Shown piece after piece: positions 1-6,710 of a stretch of 10,630 nt of DNA. Position 1 is the first letter of the stretch; each line of letters starts with the position of its first letter. Under the pieces are notes generated by a model. The model did no database searches and had not been told where the DNA came from. It saw only the letters and a list, made by a program, of their open reading frames with translations. The position numbers were made by a program, and so were the translations under genes. Origin of the DNA: an uncultured Bacteriovorax sp. (GTDB lineage: Bacteria; Bdellovibrionota; Bacteriovoracia; Bacteriovoracales; Bacteriovoracaceae); the NCBI GenBank assembly GCA_943914745.1, contig CALUDF010000077.1, positions 1 through 10,630 of the forward strand. Direction: 5' to 3'.

Positions 1-1
1 G

Positions 2-277
2 TCTGATATCTATGAACCATATGGATCAACATATTCAAGCTATGAGGATAACTTCTCTGATAGGTTTCCTGGGTATTATGGACCTACAACATCGACAGCT
101 TTCGATGCATCTATGTACAACATGGGTGGGCAAAGTAATGCAATGATGATGGGTCAACAACAGCAACAACTGTACTACCCACAACAACAATCGCAGATGA
201 TCGGACAGCAACAAAACTATCAGTACCAGATGCCACAACAGCAAATGGGTGGATGGCCATCATTGCCATCGATGTAA
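2..277 (+). CDS. 3' end of a gene for a protein with a Gln/Tyr/Met-rich tail (partial)
   Basis: The frame beginning at base 2 is open to a TAA at 275-277 and encodes the last 91 residues of a protein whose start lies before the window. I do not recognise the protein. The visible part has two zones. The first, about 40 residues, is rich in Ser, Tyr, Asp, Gly and Pro. The second is low-complexity, with runs such as GQQQQQ, PQQQ and GQQQ mixed with Met, Tyr and Gly, ending in WPSLPSM. I count 18 Gln, 11 Tyr and 9 Met in 91 residues, with almost no Lys or Arg. Gln codons are 12 CAA and 6 CAG. Such composition is typical of disordered, prion-like or surface-exposed tails. A rho-independent terminator follows 23 bases after the stop, which supports this being the real end of a transcribed gene. 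Function cannot be inferred without the N-terminal part. Confidence 0.75.
   Translation, partial: SDIYEPYGSTYSSYEDNFSDRFPGYYGPTTSTAFDASMYNMGGQSNAMMMGQQQQQLYYPQQQSQMIGQQQNYQYQMPQQQMGGWPSLPSM
155..244 (+). repeat. CAA/CAG-rich low-complexity coding tract
   Basis: This is an imperfect in-frame CAA/CAG repeat encoding clusters of 3-5 Gln separated by short Tyr/Met/Pro/Gly spacers. CAA and CAG codons are mixed and the spacers differ, so it is not a clean microsatellite. That argues for selection on the amino-acid composition rather than recent replication slippage alone. Confidence 0.7.
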
Positions 278-300
278 TGTAAGATTAAAAAGCAAAAAAC

Positions 301-330
301 AAAAAGGCCCTCTTTGTGAGGGCCTTTTTT
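301..330. terminator. bidirectional rho-independent terminator
   Basis: A perfect stem is formed by AAAAAGGCCCTC (301-312) and GAGGGCCTTTTT (318-329) around the 5-base loop TTTGT. On the + strand it ends in a T run and closes the Gln-rich gene (stop at 277). On the - strand the A run upstream becomes a U tract, so it also closes the outer-membrane protein gene, whose stop is at 334-336, only 3 bases away. It therefore serves two convergent genes. Confidence 0.9.
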
Positions 331-333
331 ATT

Positions 334-1788
334 TTAGAAAGTAACAGAAGTGTTGATTTGAAGAAGAAGCGAATTTTTAGCTTCATTCTTAATGGCAGCA
401 TCATTCGTGTAGCTGAAGTAATCTCCAGTCATCAGGTATCCAATCCCGGCCCCGATAGAGATTTCATTGTTCCACTTATAAGTCGCATTGACGTCAAGTT
501 CAGTTCCCAGGTCATCAGACTGAGTTGTGGCAGCAGTGAAGATTTTATTCTTGGCGTGGTTATAGGCCACTTTTCCAGCTGTCGCAGTCTCAACTGCCTT
601 CGCGTAAATAAGACCAGTGTCAAACGTCCACTTCTCAGTGCTGTAGCTTGATCTAAGTTTGAAGTACATTGCGTTGGTAATATATGAATCGTAAATGCTC
701 GCGCTTGAGTCTGAAATGGCGTTTAAGTTATAACGGAAAAGAATATTTGCGACCTGATAGTTTGGATTCAAATAGAATGCTCCAAACTTTCTTGAGCTTC
801 CATCGTGACCATTTACACGTCCAGCATCAAAACCAAATCCCCAAGTGTCGTTTGGTTTATAGTTTGATTGAAGTAAGATCGCCTTTGTTGAATAGCTAGT
901 CACTGTGTTGGCTGCCGATGTTTTTCCAAGCTCACCAGAGATAAGTGGAACTTCAAGGGCCACGTCAAATTTTCCCCAAACTTTCTTTAAGAAAATGTCC
1001 GTGATCTTAACGTCTGTTTCACCAACTTGTTGAGAAGCAGTTTCGATCGTTGAGTTGTAGTAAGGGTTAAGGGCACTGCTTGATTTGAGTGTGTAAAGAA
1101 GACCAAAGGCAATGTCTCTTTCCGGATTATCGTAAAGAAGGCCGATTCCCAGTTCTTTGCCGTTTGTGGCATCGGTTAGCCCAGAGTTTGAAACTTTAGA
1201 CCAGAAAGGATTCACGTAGAAATTTCCGATTTTAAGTTTCATTGTGATTCCGTCGCGTGAAGAAGCGTGGCGGTCCCAAGCTCCAGCACCGTCGCTGTAA
1301 ACAGCTCCAAGTCCCCAGTTGTAAGTGTGGCGACCAATCATGTATGTGGCAGTGTCAGAGTAAAGTTCGAGGTAAGCCTTTTTGATATTGACGGCAGATC
1401 CTCTGGCTTCATTGTGGTAATAAACTGGAATGTGGTTTTCATCGGCCTTGTCAGTCTGAGCTGAATCCCCAAGGAATCCTCCATTCGCATAACCAGTCGT
1501 TAGCTCAGCTTTAAACGTAGCTGCGTCATTGATGATCATAGTAGGAGCAAGTTTTAAAATGTAGCTCTGCCAAGAAGCAGAAGATTTATCACCTACGTCT
1601 AGATCGACTTCTTGTGAGCCTGGATTTGTTGCTGTACGGACAGTCTTTGCATCGATTCTGCGAAAACTTGAAAGTAGAGTAGAGTCCACACCGAAAGAGC
1701 CGTGCCAGTCGATTGGAAGGGCAAAAGATGTTGCTGGAATGCTCGCAAGAGTTGCGATGGCCAGGAATCTGTTCAAAGACATAGTCAT
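334..1788 (-). CDS. outer-membrane beta-barrel protein, porin-like
   Basis: This encodes a 484-residue protein predicted to sit in the outer membrane. The N-terminus is a signal peptide: one Arg at residue 6, a hydrophobic core, and a likely cleavage after SFA at residue 23. The mature chain begins LPIDWHGSFG. The rest alternates short amphipathic strands rich in aromatic residues (for example around 136-167, with YMIGRHTYNWGLG) with polar Gly/Ser/Asn/Asp loops, and ends in a C-terminal Phe (TSVTF). This is the signature expected for BAM-dependent insertion of beta-barrels. No enzymatic motif is visible; a substrate-specific porin or an alginate-export-like barrel is the best guess, but the substrate is unknown. 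The start chosen is the ATG at 1788, because GGAG (1795-1798) lies 6 bases upstream; a TTG at 1812 would add 8 residues without a good ribosome site. The gene stands alone, with a strong promoter and a terminator right after the stop. Confidence 0.85.
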   Translation of the reverse strand: MTMSLNRFLAIATLASIPATSFALPIDWHGSFGVDSTLLSSFRRIDAKTVRTATNPGSQEVDLDVGDKSSASWQSYILKLAPTMIINDAATFKAELTTGYANGGFLGDSAQTDKADENHIPVYYHNEARGSAVNIKKAYLELYSDTATYMIGRHTYNWGLGAVYSDGAGAWDRHASSRDGITMKLKIGNFYVNPFWSKVSNSGLTDATNGKELGIGLLYDNPERDIAFGLLYTLKSSSALNPYYNSTIETASQQVGETDVKITDIFLKKVWGKFDVALEVPLISGELGKTSAANTVTSYSTKAILLQSNYKPNDTWGFGFDAGRVNGHDGSSRKFGAFYLNPNYQVANILFRYNLNAISDSSASIYDSYITNAMYFKLRSSYSTEKWTFDTGLIYAKAVETATAGKVAYNHAKNKIFTAATTQSDDLGTELDVNATYKWNNEISIGAGIGYLMTGDYFSYTNDAAIKNEAKNSLLLQINTSVTF

Positions 1789-1794
1789 GAAATA

Positions 1795-1798
1795 CTCC
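1795..1798 (-). promoter_or_regulatory. ribosome binding site deciding the barrel-protein start
   Basis: On the - strand GGAG is followed by TATTTC and then ATG. The 6-base spacing selects the start at 1788 over the TTG at 1812, and the resulting N-terminus is a clean signal peptide. Confidence 0.75.
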
Positions 1799-1818
1799 AA
1801 AAAAGAGGGCAATTAACA

Positions 1819-1848
1819 TTGGAAAGTTTTATCAAAATACTATATGAA
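1819..1848 (+). promoter_or_regulatory. possible weak promoter of the divergent PBP gene
   Basis: TTGGAA (1819-1824) is followed at 16 or 18 bases by TATATG (1841-1846) or TATGAA (1843-1848), each a weak -10 match. It overlaps the -10 box of the opposing barrel-protein promoter, so the two would exclude each other. No better + strand promoter was seen between 1813 and 1927. Confidence 0.25.
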
Positions 1849-1867
1849 ATGGGAGGGGCTAAGTCAA
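1839..1867 (-). promoter_or_regulatory. near-consensus sigma70-type promoter of the barrel protein gene
   Basis: On the - strand the -35 box TTGACT (1862-1867) and the -10 box TATAGT (1839-1844) are separated by exactly 17 bases (1845-1861). Each hexamer differs from consensus at one position. The expected transcription start, near 1832, leaves a leader of about 44 bases before the ATG at 1788. The strength fits an abundant outer-membrane protein. Confidence 0.8.
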
Positions 1868-1927
1868 AACGAGAAACGTAAGAATTATGAGTGGATTATC
1901 CCTGTAATTGTGAGATGATGGTTGTCG

Positions 1928-3862
1928 ATGAAGCAATGGGCAATTCGCATATTTATTTTTCTTTTAGCACTCCTGGTTTTAGTGACCATTGGCGTGTACA
2001 TTTTTGTCAAAACAACACTCAATGAAACGTCAATCGCTCTTTTAGAAGAGAAAATTTTAAAGAGCTACGATCCTTACATCACTCCTTTTCCTCCAGTCAC
2101 TCTCGAAGAGGGCTCACTGGTTAAAAAAGAAGAGCTCCAGCGCTTTTATTTATTTACCGCAGAAAAAAATAGCTTCGATGACTTCATGGCCCGCTCCCGC
2201 GAAAGTGGGGCCATTTCCGACTTAAAAGACATTTCTGGTTTGGTGCAAATTAACCGCGACCTCCAATTTAAAAACCTGATGGGTAACGATTGCGTTGAGC
2301 TTTATTGCTATCAGCACTATCTGCCTTTTGAGTACATACCTTCGATTTTCTGGAAAGGTTTAATAGGTGTCGAAGACCAGCGCTATCTCGATCACTTCGG
2401 CGTTGACCTAAAATCACTTTTCCGTGCGCTCATCACCAACTTAAAAACGATGCGCTACACTCAAGGGGGATCGACAATCTCTCAACAGTTGGTGAAAAAC
2501 CTATTTTTTACCAATGAAAAAACTTTCTCAAGGAAGCTCAAAGAGATGGTCGTCTCAATTTACATTGAAACTAAATTTCCCAAAGAAAAAATCCTCGAAG
2601 CTTATTTAAACGAAGTTCACTGGGGGGCCTTGCAGGGAATTAAGATGAAAGGAGTTCTTTCAGCTTCTTTGTTTTATTTTGGAAAAAAACCGGCAGACAT
2701 CACTCCATTTGAAGGTGCCATTTTAATTGGTCTTCTCAAGGGGCCAGGTTATTTTCACCCGCTAAAAAAAATCGAGAGACTGGAAGAGAGAGCGCAGATT
2801 GTTTATAAAAAATTAATCCAGGAAAACTTTGTTCCCAATGACCTAAGCCTTATCTGGAAGAAAGCGGATTGGGATAACTGGACGGCGCGCTTAAAAAAAC
2901 TAGAGGTGTCGCGCTACCATCAATCCATTTGGCGGACTCTTAATGATCAAGAGCCTACTCTCTCAGAGTATGAGAAGTTTGTCCTGATCCAAAAAGTCTC
3001 AGACGTAAAAAACAAAATAAGTGATCGCTACAATGAAAAATTCAACACCGTTGATATTTCCGTCAAGGTCATGCTGGGTCCTTTGAGTTCTGATTCTTGG
3101 TACAGCTATTACAACCGGGTGGAGAGAAATAAAGAAAAGGCCCTCTCGAAGGAGCGCCATCAGGTTGGAAGTACCATTAAGCCTATTATCTACAGTGTCT
3201 TTGAAGACCTTGGTCGAAGAATGGATGAATGGGTCATCACTGATCCCATTACTTTGCAGTTAAAATCAGGGCCATGGACGCCAAGAGAGGCCCATCGCAA
3301 CCTTGAGCCTCAGGTGACTTTAACGGACGCCCTTTTAAAATCTCTCAACAGGCCCGTCATCAGAGTGGCCAGTGAGTTGGGATTTCCCCAAGTCGAAGAA
3401 AGACTTAAACCATTTTTTCCAGAGCTTAAGACCCCGCTTGATCAATACCCCTCAGAGCTTCTGGGGAGTATGGAGCTTTCGATGAGCGAGCTTAGAGACG
3501 TCTACGCTCATTTCATTAAAACAGAGTGCGGCAAAATAAAAAACAGTGAGCGCTTCATGGATCAGTCCGTGTTGCAGCTTCTGTCTGATCCAAACCAGAC
3601 GACAGTTGAGCGCGCCGTGGATGTTGTCATGCAAAAGCTCAGGTTCTTCGGTAAAACTGGGACGACAAACAATGGTTACGACAATTGGTACGTGGCCTTC
3701 GATGGTAAAAACATCACCCTCATTTGGGTTGGCTATGAAGGCGAGCGCAAAACAAAATCACTGGGATTATACGGCGCAACTACCGCCTTTGATGTCTTTC
3801 AAAATTACTACCGCGACAGAGGAAAGCGCTTCCAGCAGTTTGGCTGCGAGTTAGTGCCTTAA
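1928..3862 (+). CDS. class A penicillin-binding protein (peptidoglycan glycosyltransferase/transpeptidase), compact form
   Basis: This 644-residue bifunctional enzyme polymerises lipid II glycan strands and crosslinks them in the periplasm. Residues about 5-28 form a single N-terminal membrane anchor. The GT51 glycosyltransferase domain (about 130-290) has all the usual motifs: EDQRYLDHFG with the catalytic Glu at 149, GGSTISQQLVKN, RKLKEMVVSIYIE, and KEKILEAYLNEVHWG. The transpeptidase domain keeps its three active-site motifs: STIK with the nucleophile Ser at 415, SLN at 472-474, and KTGTT from 576. At 644 residues it is well below the roughly 770-850 of the large E. coli class A enzymes. 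The stretch before the SxxK motif lacks the familiar DPxTG-type strand, and the SxxK to KTG distance is only 161 residues. The start is ATG 1928; a TTG at 1922 would add two residues and sits better relative to GTGAG at 1910-1914, so the exact start is open. The gene is divergent from the barrel-protein gene and appears monocistronic. Confidence 0.93.
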   Translation: MKQWAIRIFIFLLALLVLVTIGVYIFVKTTLNETSIALLEEKILKSYDPYITPFPPVTLEEGSLVKKEELQRFYLFTAEKNSFDDFMARSRESGAISDLKDISGLVQINRDLQFKNLMGNDCVELYCYQHYLPFEYIPSIFWKGLIGVEDQRYLDHFGVDLKSLFRALITNLKTMRYTQGGSTISQQLVKNLFFTNEKTFSRKLKEMVVSIYIETKFPKEKILEAYLNEVHWGALQGIKMKGVLSASLFYFGKKPADITPFEGAILIGLLKGPGYFHPLKKIERLEERAQIVYKKLIQENFVPNDLSLIWKKADWDNWTARLKKLEVSRYHQSIWRTLNDQEPTLSEYEKFVLIQKVSDVKNKISDRYNEKFNTVDISVKVMLGPLSSDSWYSYYNRVERNKEKALSKERHQVGSTIKPIIYSVFEDLGRRMDEWVITDPITLQLKSGPWTPREAHRNLEPQVTLTDALLKSLNRPVIRVASELGFPQVEERLKPFFPELKTPLDQYPSELLGSMELSMSELRDVYAHFIKTECGKIKNSERFMDQSVLQLLSDPNQTTVERAVDVVMQKLRFFGKTGTTNNGYDNWYVAFDGKNITLIWVGYEGERKTKSLGLYGATTAFDVFQNYYRDRGKRFQQFGCELVP

Positions 3863-3883
3863 CTAAAGGCCCTTTTTTTAAGG
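3857..3883 (+). terminator. possible weak terminator after the PBP gene
   Basis: CCTTAA (3857-3862, overlapping the stop codon) can pair with TTAAGG (3878-3883), with an inner AAAG/CTTT stem and a run of seven T at 3873-3879. The stem is interrupted by a mismatch and the T run lies inside the hairpin rather than after it, so this is only a candidate. Confidence 0.3.
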
Positions 3884-3889
3884 ACATGC

Positions 3890-3918
3890 TTGCAAAAAAG
3901 CACCTCAGCGTTTATAGT
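3890..3918 (+). promoter_or_regulatory. near-consensus promoter of tRNA-Gln, probably also reading into prs
   Basis: TTGCAA (3890-3895) and TATAGT (3913-3918) are separated by exactly 17 bases. The expected start is around 3925, some 8 bases before the mature tRNA 5' end. No terminator and no convincing second promoter lie between the tRNA and prs, so this promoter may drive the downstream protein genes too. Confidence 0.8.
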
Positions 3919-3932
3919 GAATCCACAAAGAT

Positions 3933-4007
3933 TGGGGTATCGACAAGTGGTAAGTCAGCAGATTTTGATTCTGCCATTCCTAGGTTCGAATCCTAGTACC
4001 CCAACCA
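3933..4007 (+). tRNA. tRNA-Gln (anticodon TTG)
   Basis: A complete cloverleaf can be drawn. The acceptor stem is TGGGGTA (3933-3939) with TACCCCA (3997-4003), the discriminator is A4004, and the CCA end is encoded at 4005-4007. The D stem is GAC/GTC (3942-3944, 3954-3956). The anticodon stem is GCAGA/TCTGC (3958-3962, 3970-3974) with loop TTTTGAT and anticodon TTG at 3965-3967. The T stem is CTAGG/CCTAG (3980-3984, 3992-3996) with loop TTCGAAT. UUG reads CAA, and CAG by wobble, so it inserts glutamine. A weak U-A first acceptor pair is a usual feature of bacterial tRNA-Gln. It lies 40 bases upstream of prs and is likely the first element of that transcript. Confidence 0.96.
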
Positions 4008-4047
4008 CTTTTGTTATCACTCCACATTTACTTTTAGAGAGGATCTT

Positions 4048-4992
4048 GTGAAACGAATCGTTTTAGTTTCTGGTTCTTCAAATCCAAGTCTTGCCAACCA
4101 AATCTCAGATTTTTTAGATGTACCGTTAGTCAATCCTCAATTAGTTCGTTTCGCCAATGGTGAAATTTTCTGCGAGATTGAAAAACATGTTCGCGGAGCC
4201 GACGTCTTCGTTGTTCAATCAACGAGCGCTCCGGTTAATGACAATTTGATGGAGCTCTTGATTATGATTGATGCCTTAAAAAGAGCATCAGCTTCATCAA
4301 TCACGGCGGTGATCCCTTTTTATGGATACGCCAGACAAGATAGAAAAGCCTCTCCAAGAACTCCGATTTCGGCAAAATTAGTAGCCGACATTGTGACGGT
4401 TGCCGGGGCGACAAGAGTTGTGACGATGGACTTGCACGCAGGTCAGATCCAGGGATTTTTCAATATTCCATTTGATAACATTTATGCCTCACCGGTTATT
4501 TTAAACTACATCAAAAAAGAAATTTTCACAGAGAACTCTGTGTTTGTCTCTCCTGATGCCGGAGGCGTTGAGCGAGTGCGCTTTTATGCCAAAAAATTAA
4601 ACGCCGACATCGCCATGATCGATAAGCGCAGAACTGGTAAAAACATCGCTGAAGCGATGAACGTTATCGGTAACGTCGCAGGAAAAGAATGCATCATCAT
4701 CGACGATATGATTGATACTGCCGGCACACTCGTCGAGGCTTGCCGTGCCCTCAAGAAAAATGGAGCGACCAAGGTTTATGCCTGTGCCACTCACCCGGTG
4801 TTTTCTGATCCTGCGATCAAGAGAATTTCCGAGTGCGCTGAACTCGACAGAGTCATCGTGACAGATACCATTCAATTAACTGAAGCTGCCAAGAAATGCG
4901 AGAAGATCAAGGTCTTATCAACGGCAGAACTTCTAGCAAAAGCTATTCACAGAACATTCAATAACGATTCTGTCAGCTCGCTCTTTATTTAG
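4048..4992 (+). CDS. prs: ribose-phosphate pyrophosphokinase (PRPP synthetase)
   Basis: This cytoplasmic enzyme makes 5-phosphoribosyl diphosphate from ribose 5-phosphate and ATP, feeding purine, pyrimidine, NAD, His and Trp synthesis. At 314 residues it matches the family length. Visible motifs are FANGE near 35-39, the ATP-binding ARQDRK at 95-100, the divalent-metal site DLHAGQIQGFF from 128, the catalytic flexible loop KRRTGKNI at 193-200, and the ribose-phosphate loop DDMIDTAGT at 219-227. The loop has Ala where many homologues have Gly (DTGGT), a mild substitution. The start is GTG 4048, with GAGAGG at 4037-4042 five bases upstream; the protein then begins MKRIVLVSGSS, as expected. It is the first protein gene after tRNA-Gln. 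The pth gene starts 9 bases after its stop, and the pth ribosome site overlaps that stop, indicating translational coupling. Confidence 0.97.
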   Translation: MKRIVLVSGSSNPSLANQISDFLDVPLVNPQLVRFANGEIFCEIEKHVRGADVFVVQSTSAPVNDNLMELLIMIDALKRASASSITAVIPFYGYARQDRKASPRTPISAKLVADIVTVAGATRVVTMDLHAGQIQGFFNIPFDNIYASPVILNYIKKEIFTENSVFVSPDAGGVERVRFYAKKLNADIAMIDKRRTGKNIAEAMNVIGNVAGKECIIIDDMIDTAGTLVEACRALKKNGATKVYACATHPVFSDPAIKRISECAELDRVIVTDTIQLTEAAKKCEKIKVLSTAELLAKAIHRTFNNDSVSSLFI

Positions 4993-5001
4993 GAGAGAGA
5001 A

Positions 5002-5571
5002 GTGGATCGTCTGATTATTGGGCTGGGAAACCCCGGAATAAAGTATCATTACACCCGACACAACATTGGTTGGGATGTTTTTGAGGAGCTGAGCTTTGCG
5101 GGAAATCTCAAGTGGACAGATAAATTCAAAGGTCATTATGCCGTCCACCAAAACGGCGATGAGAAAATCTATTTTTTAAAACCCCAGACTTTCATGAATC
5201 TTTCAGGCGAGAGTGTTCAGCCTTTGATGAACTTCTTTAAGATTCCGGTGGAGAACATCCTGGTTGTCCATGATGAGCTCGATTTGCCATTTGGAACTAT
5301 CGCTTTTAAAAAAGGCGGTGGATTAGCTGGGCATAACGGGTTGAAATCCATTGCGGCCTTACTGGGAACTCAGGATTTCAGAAGAGTCCGTGTGGGAATT
5401 GGGCGTCCTGTCCACGGTGATGTTTCCAATTGGGTTCTCTCGGGGTATACCGGAGAGGACAAAGATTTTTTCCGTCCTTTTTTAAAGGGCACAGCAGAGG
5501 CACTCGAGCAATACGTCAAGGTTGGTTTCGACAAGGCTGCGACTACATATAGTAAAAAGAAAATCGTTTAA
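5002..5571 (+). CDS. pth: peptidyl-tRNA hydrolase
   Basis: This cytoplasmic esterase releases peptides from peptidyl-tRNA dropped by stalled ribosomes and so recycles tRNA. It is 189 residues long, close to the 194 of E. coli. The active-site set is complete: Asn10 in GLGNPG, the catalytic His20 in TRHNIG, Asn66 in TFMNLSG, Asp91 in HDELDLPFG, and Asn112 in GGGLAGHNGLKS; RVRVGIGRP follows. The start is GTG 5002, with AGGAG at 4991-4995 six bases upstream and overlapping the prs stop. The gene for ribosomal protein L25/Ctc, which lies between prs and pth in many bacteria, is absent here. The next gene, ychF, follows after 19 bases, the common pth-ychF pairing. Confidence 0.97.
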   Translation: MDRLIIGLGNPGIKYHYTRHNIGWDVFEELSFAGNLKWTDKFKGHYAVHQNGDEKIYFLKPQTFMNLSGESVQPLMNFFKIPVENILVVHDELDLPFGTIAFKKGGGLAGHNGLKSIAALLGTQDFRRVRVGIGRPVHGDVSNWVLSGYTGEDKDFFRPFLKGTAEALEQYVKVGFDKAATTYSKKKIV

Positions 5572-5590
5572 ATTTTTATAAGGAATTATT

Positions 5591-6700
5591 ATGGGATTAA
5601 ATTGTGGAATTGTTGGTCTTCCAAACGTAGGTAAGTCGACAATCTTTTCGGCGATCACTTCAGCTCCGGCAGAAGCCGCTAACTATCCATTTTGTACAAT
5701 TGAGCCAAACGTAGGGATCGTAGCAATGCACGACCCACGCATGAAGGCGATTGGAGACATTATCGGGCCGGAAAAAATGGTTTATACAACTGTTGAATTC
5801 GTGGATATCGCGGGTCTGGTTAAAGGTGCTTCAAAGGGTGAAGGACTGGGAAATCAATTCTTGGGTCACATCCGCGCTGTTGATGGAATCGTTCACGTTG
5901 TTCGCTGTTTTGATGATGGAGACATCATCCACGTTCACGGGAAAGTTAATCCAAAAGACGATATTGAAACAATCAACCTCGAGCTAGCTTTTGCTGACCT
6001 TGAGGTCGTTGAGAAAAAATTGGCGAACATTCCAAAACTTTTAAAGTCGCAAAACAAAGATGTCTTAACGTCGGCAAAAATCCAGCTTCCAATCCTTGAG
6101 AATTTGAAAACTCAATTAGAAGCAGGTGTGGCGGCAAGAAATGTGGAAATGTCTGATGAAGACAAAGAAGCTATTAAGGACTTAAACCTGATCACTGGTA
6201 AAAAAGTTATTTACCTTTGCAATGTAGATGAAGAAGGCCTTTCAAAAGACAATGATTACGTAACGGCCGTTAAGGCCTACGCAAAAGCTGAGAACTCTGA
6301 AGTGATGGTTCTTTGTGGAAAATTGGAATCAGAAATCGCGGCCCTTGAAACTCTGGAAGAGAAAAAAGAGTTCCTTGAGGCAGCGGGCATCACAGAGTCT
6401 GGTTTGGATAAACTGACTCGCGCAGCTTACAACATGCTTGGATTAAAAACTTATTTCACTGCTGGTGTTAAGGAAGTTCGTGCATGGACTTTTCATGACG
6501 GCTATAAAGCACCTCAGTGCGCAGGTGTTATCCACTCTGATTTTGAGCGTGGGTTCATTAAGGCAGAAGTTTTCCACTTTGATGATTTGATCAAATTCGG
6601 CTCAGAGGCAAAAGTTAAAGAAGCTGGAAAATTCAGAGTTGAAGGAAAAGAATACGTCGTTAAAGACGGCGATATCATGCACTTTAGATTTAACGTTTAA
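5591..6700 (+). CDS. ychF: ribosome-associated ATPase YchF (OLA1 family, Obg-like)
   Basis: This is a TRAFAC-class P-loop protein that binds 50S/70S ribosomes and hydrolyses ATP rather than GTP; in E. coli it is tied to stress responses and redox control. At 369 residues it is close to the 363 of E. coli. Motifs in order are the P-loop GLPNVGKS (9-16), G2 around YPFCTIEPNVG (32-42), G3 DIAGLVKGASKGEGLGNQF (72-90), and the G4-like NVDE (211-214). This NxxE replaces the NKxD of true GTPases and explains the ATP preference of the family. A helical insertion lies at about 140-195 and a C-terminal TGS domain at about 283-366 (KTYFTAG, AWTFHDG, HSDFERGFIKAEV). ATG 5591 has AAGGA six bases upstream. 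It lies in the prs-pth string, and the next gene begins 10 bases after its stop. Confidence 0.97.
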   Translation: MGLNCGIVGLPNVGKSTIFSAITSAPAEAANYPFCTIEPNVGIVAMHDPRMKAIGDIIGPEKMVYTTVEFVDIAGLVKGASKGEGLGNQFLGHIRAVDGIVHVVRCFDDGDIIHVHGKVNPKDDIETINLELAFADLEVVEKKLANIPKLLKSQNKDVLTSAKIQLPILENLKTQLEAGVAARNVEMSDEDKEAIKDLNLITGKKVIYLCNVDEEGLSKDNDYVTAVKAYAKAENSEVMVLCGKLESEIAALETLEEKKEFLEAAGITESGLDKLTRAAYNMLGLKTYFTAGVKEVRAWTFHDGYKAPQCAGVIHSDFERGFIKAEVFHFDDLIKFGSEAKVKEAGKFRVEGKEYVVKDGDIMHFRFNV

Positions 6701-6710
6701 GATAACCGCC

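Noticed and set aside
35..244. Open frame on the - strand, very rich in Leu and Val
   Set aside because: It is the antisense of the CAA/CAG repeat, which reads as Leu/Val codons in reverse. It has no ribosome site and no independent support.
316..651. Open frame on the + strand starting within the terminator
   Set aside because: It is antisense to the barrel-protein gene, which has a promoter, ribosome site, signal peptide and terminal Phe; the shadow frame has none of these.
1789..1812. N-terminal extension of the barrel protein from a TTG at 1812
   Set aside because: The GGAG site fits the ATG at 1788, and the extension would place acidic and aromatic residues ahead of a good signal peptide.
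1895..1908. ATTATCCCTGTAAT, a near-palindromic element before the PBP gene
   Set aside because: Only the outer four bases on each side are symmetric. One weak inverted repeat is not enough to call an operator, and it does not match a homing-endonuclease site.
4597..4875. 92-codon open frame on the - strand within prs
   Set aside because: It is a shadow of the highly conserved prs coding sequence, with no recognisable protein features.
6639..6710. Possible upstream start of the hydrolase inside ychF
   Set aside because: It would begin at a TTG without a ribosome site and add 24 residues of out-of-frame ychF sequence. The ATG at 6711 places the first beta strand correctly for the LCAT fold.
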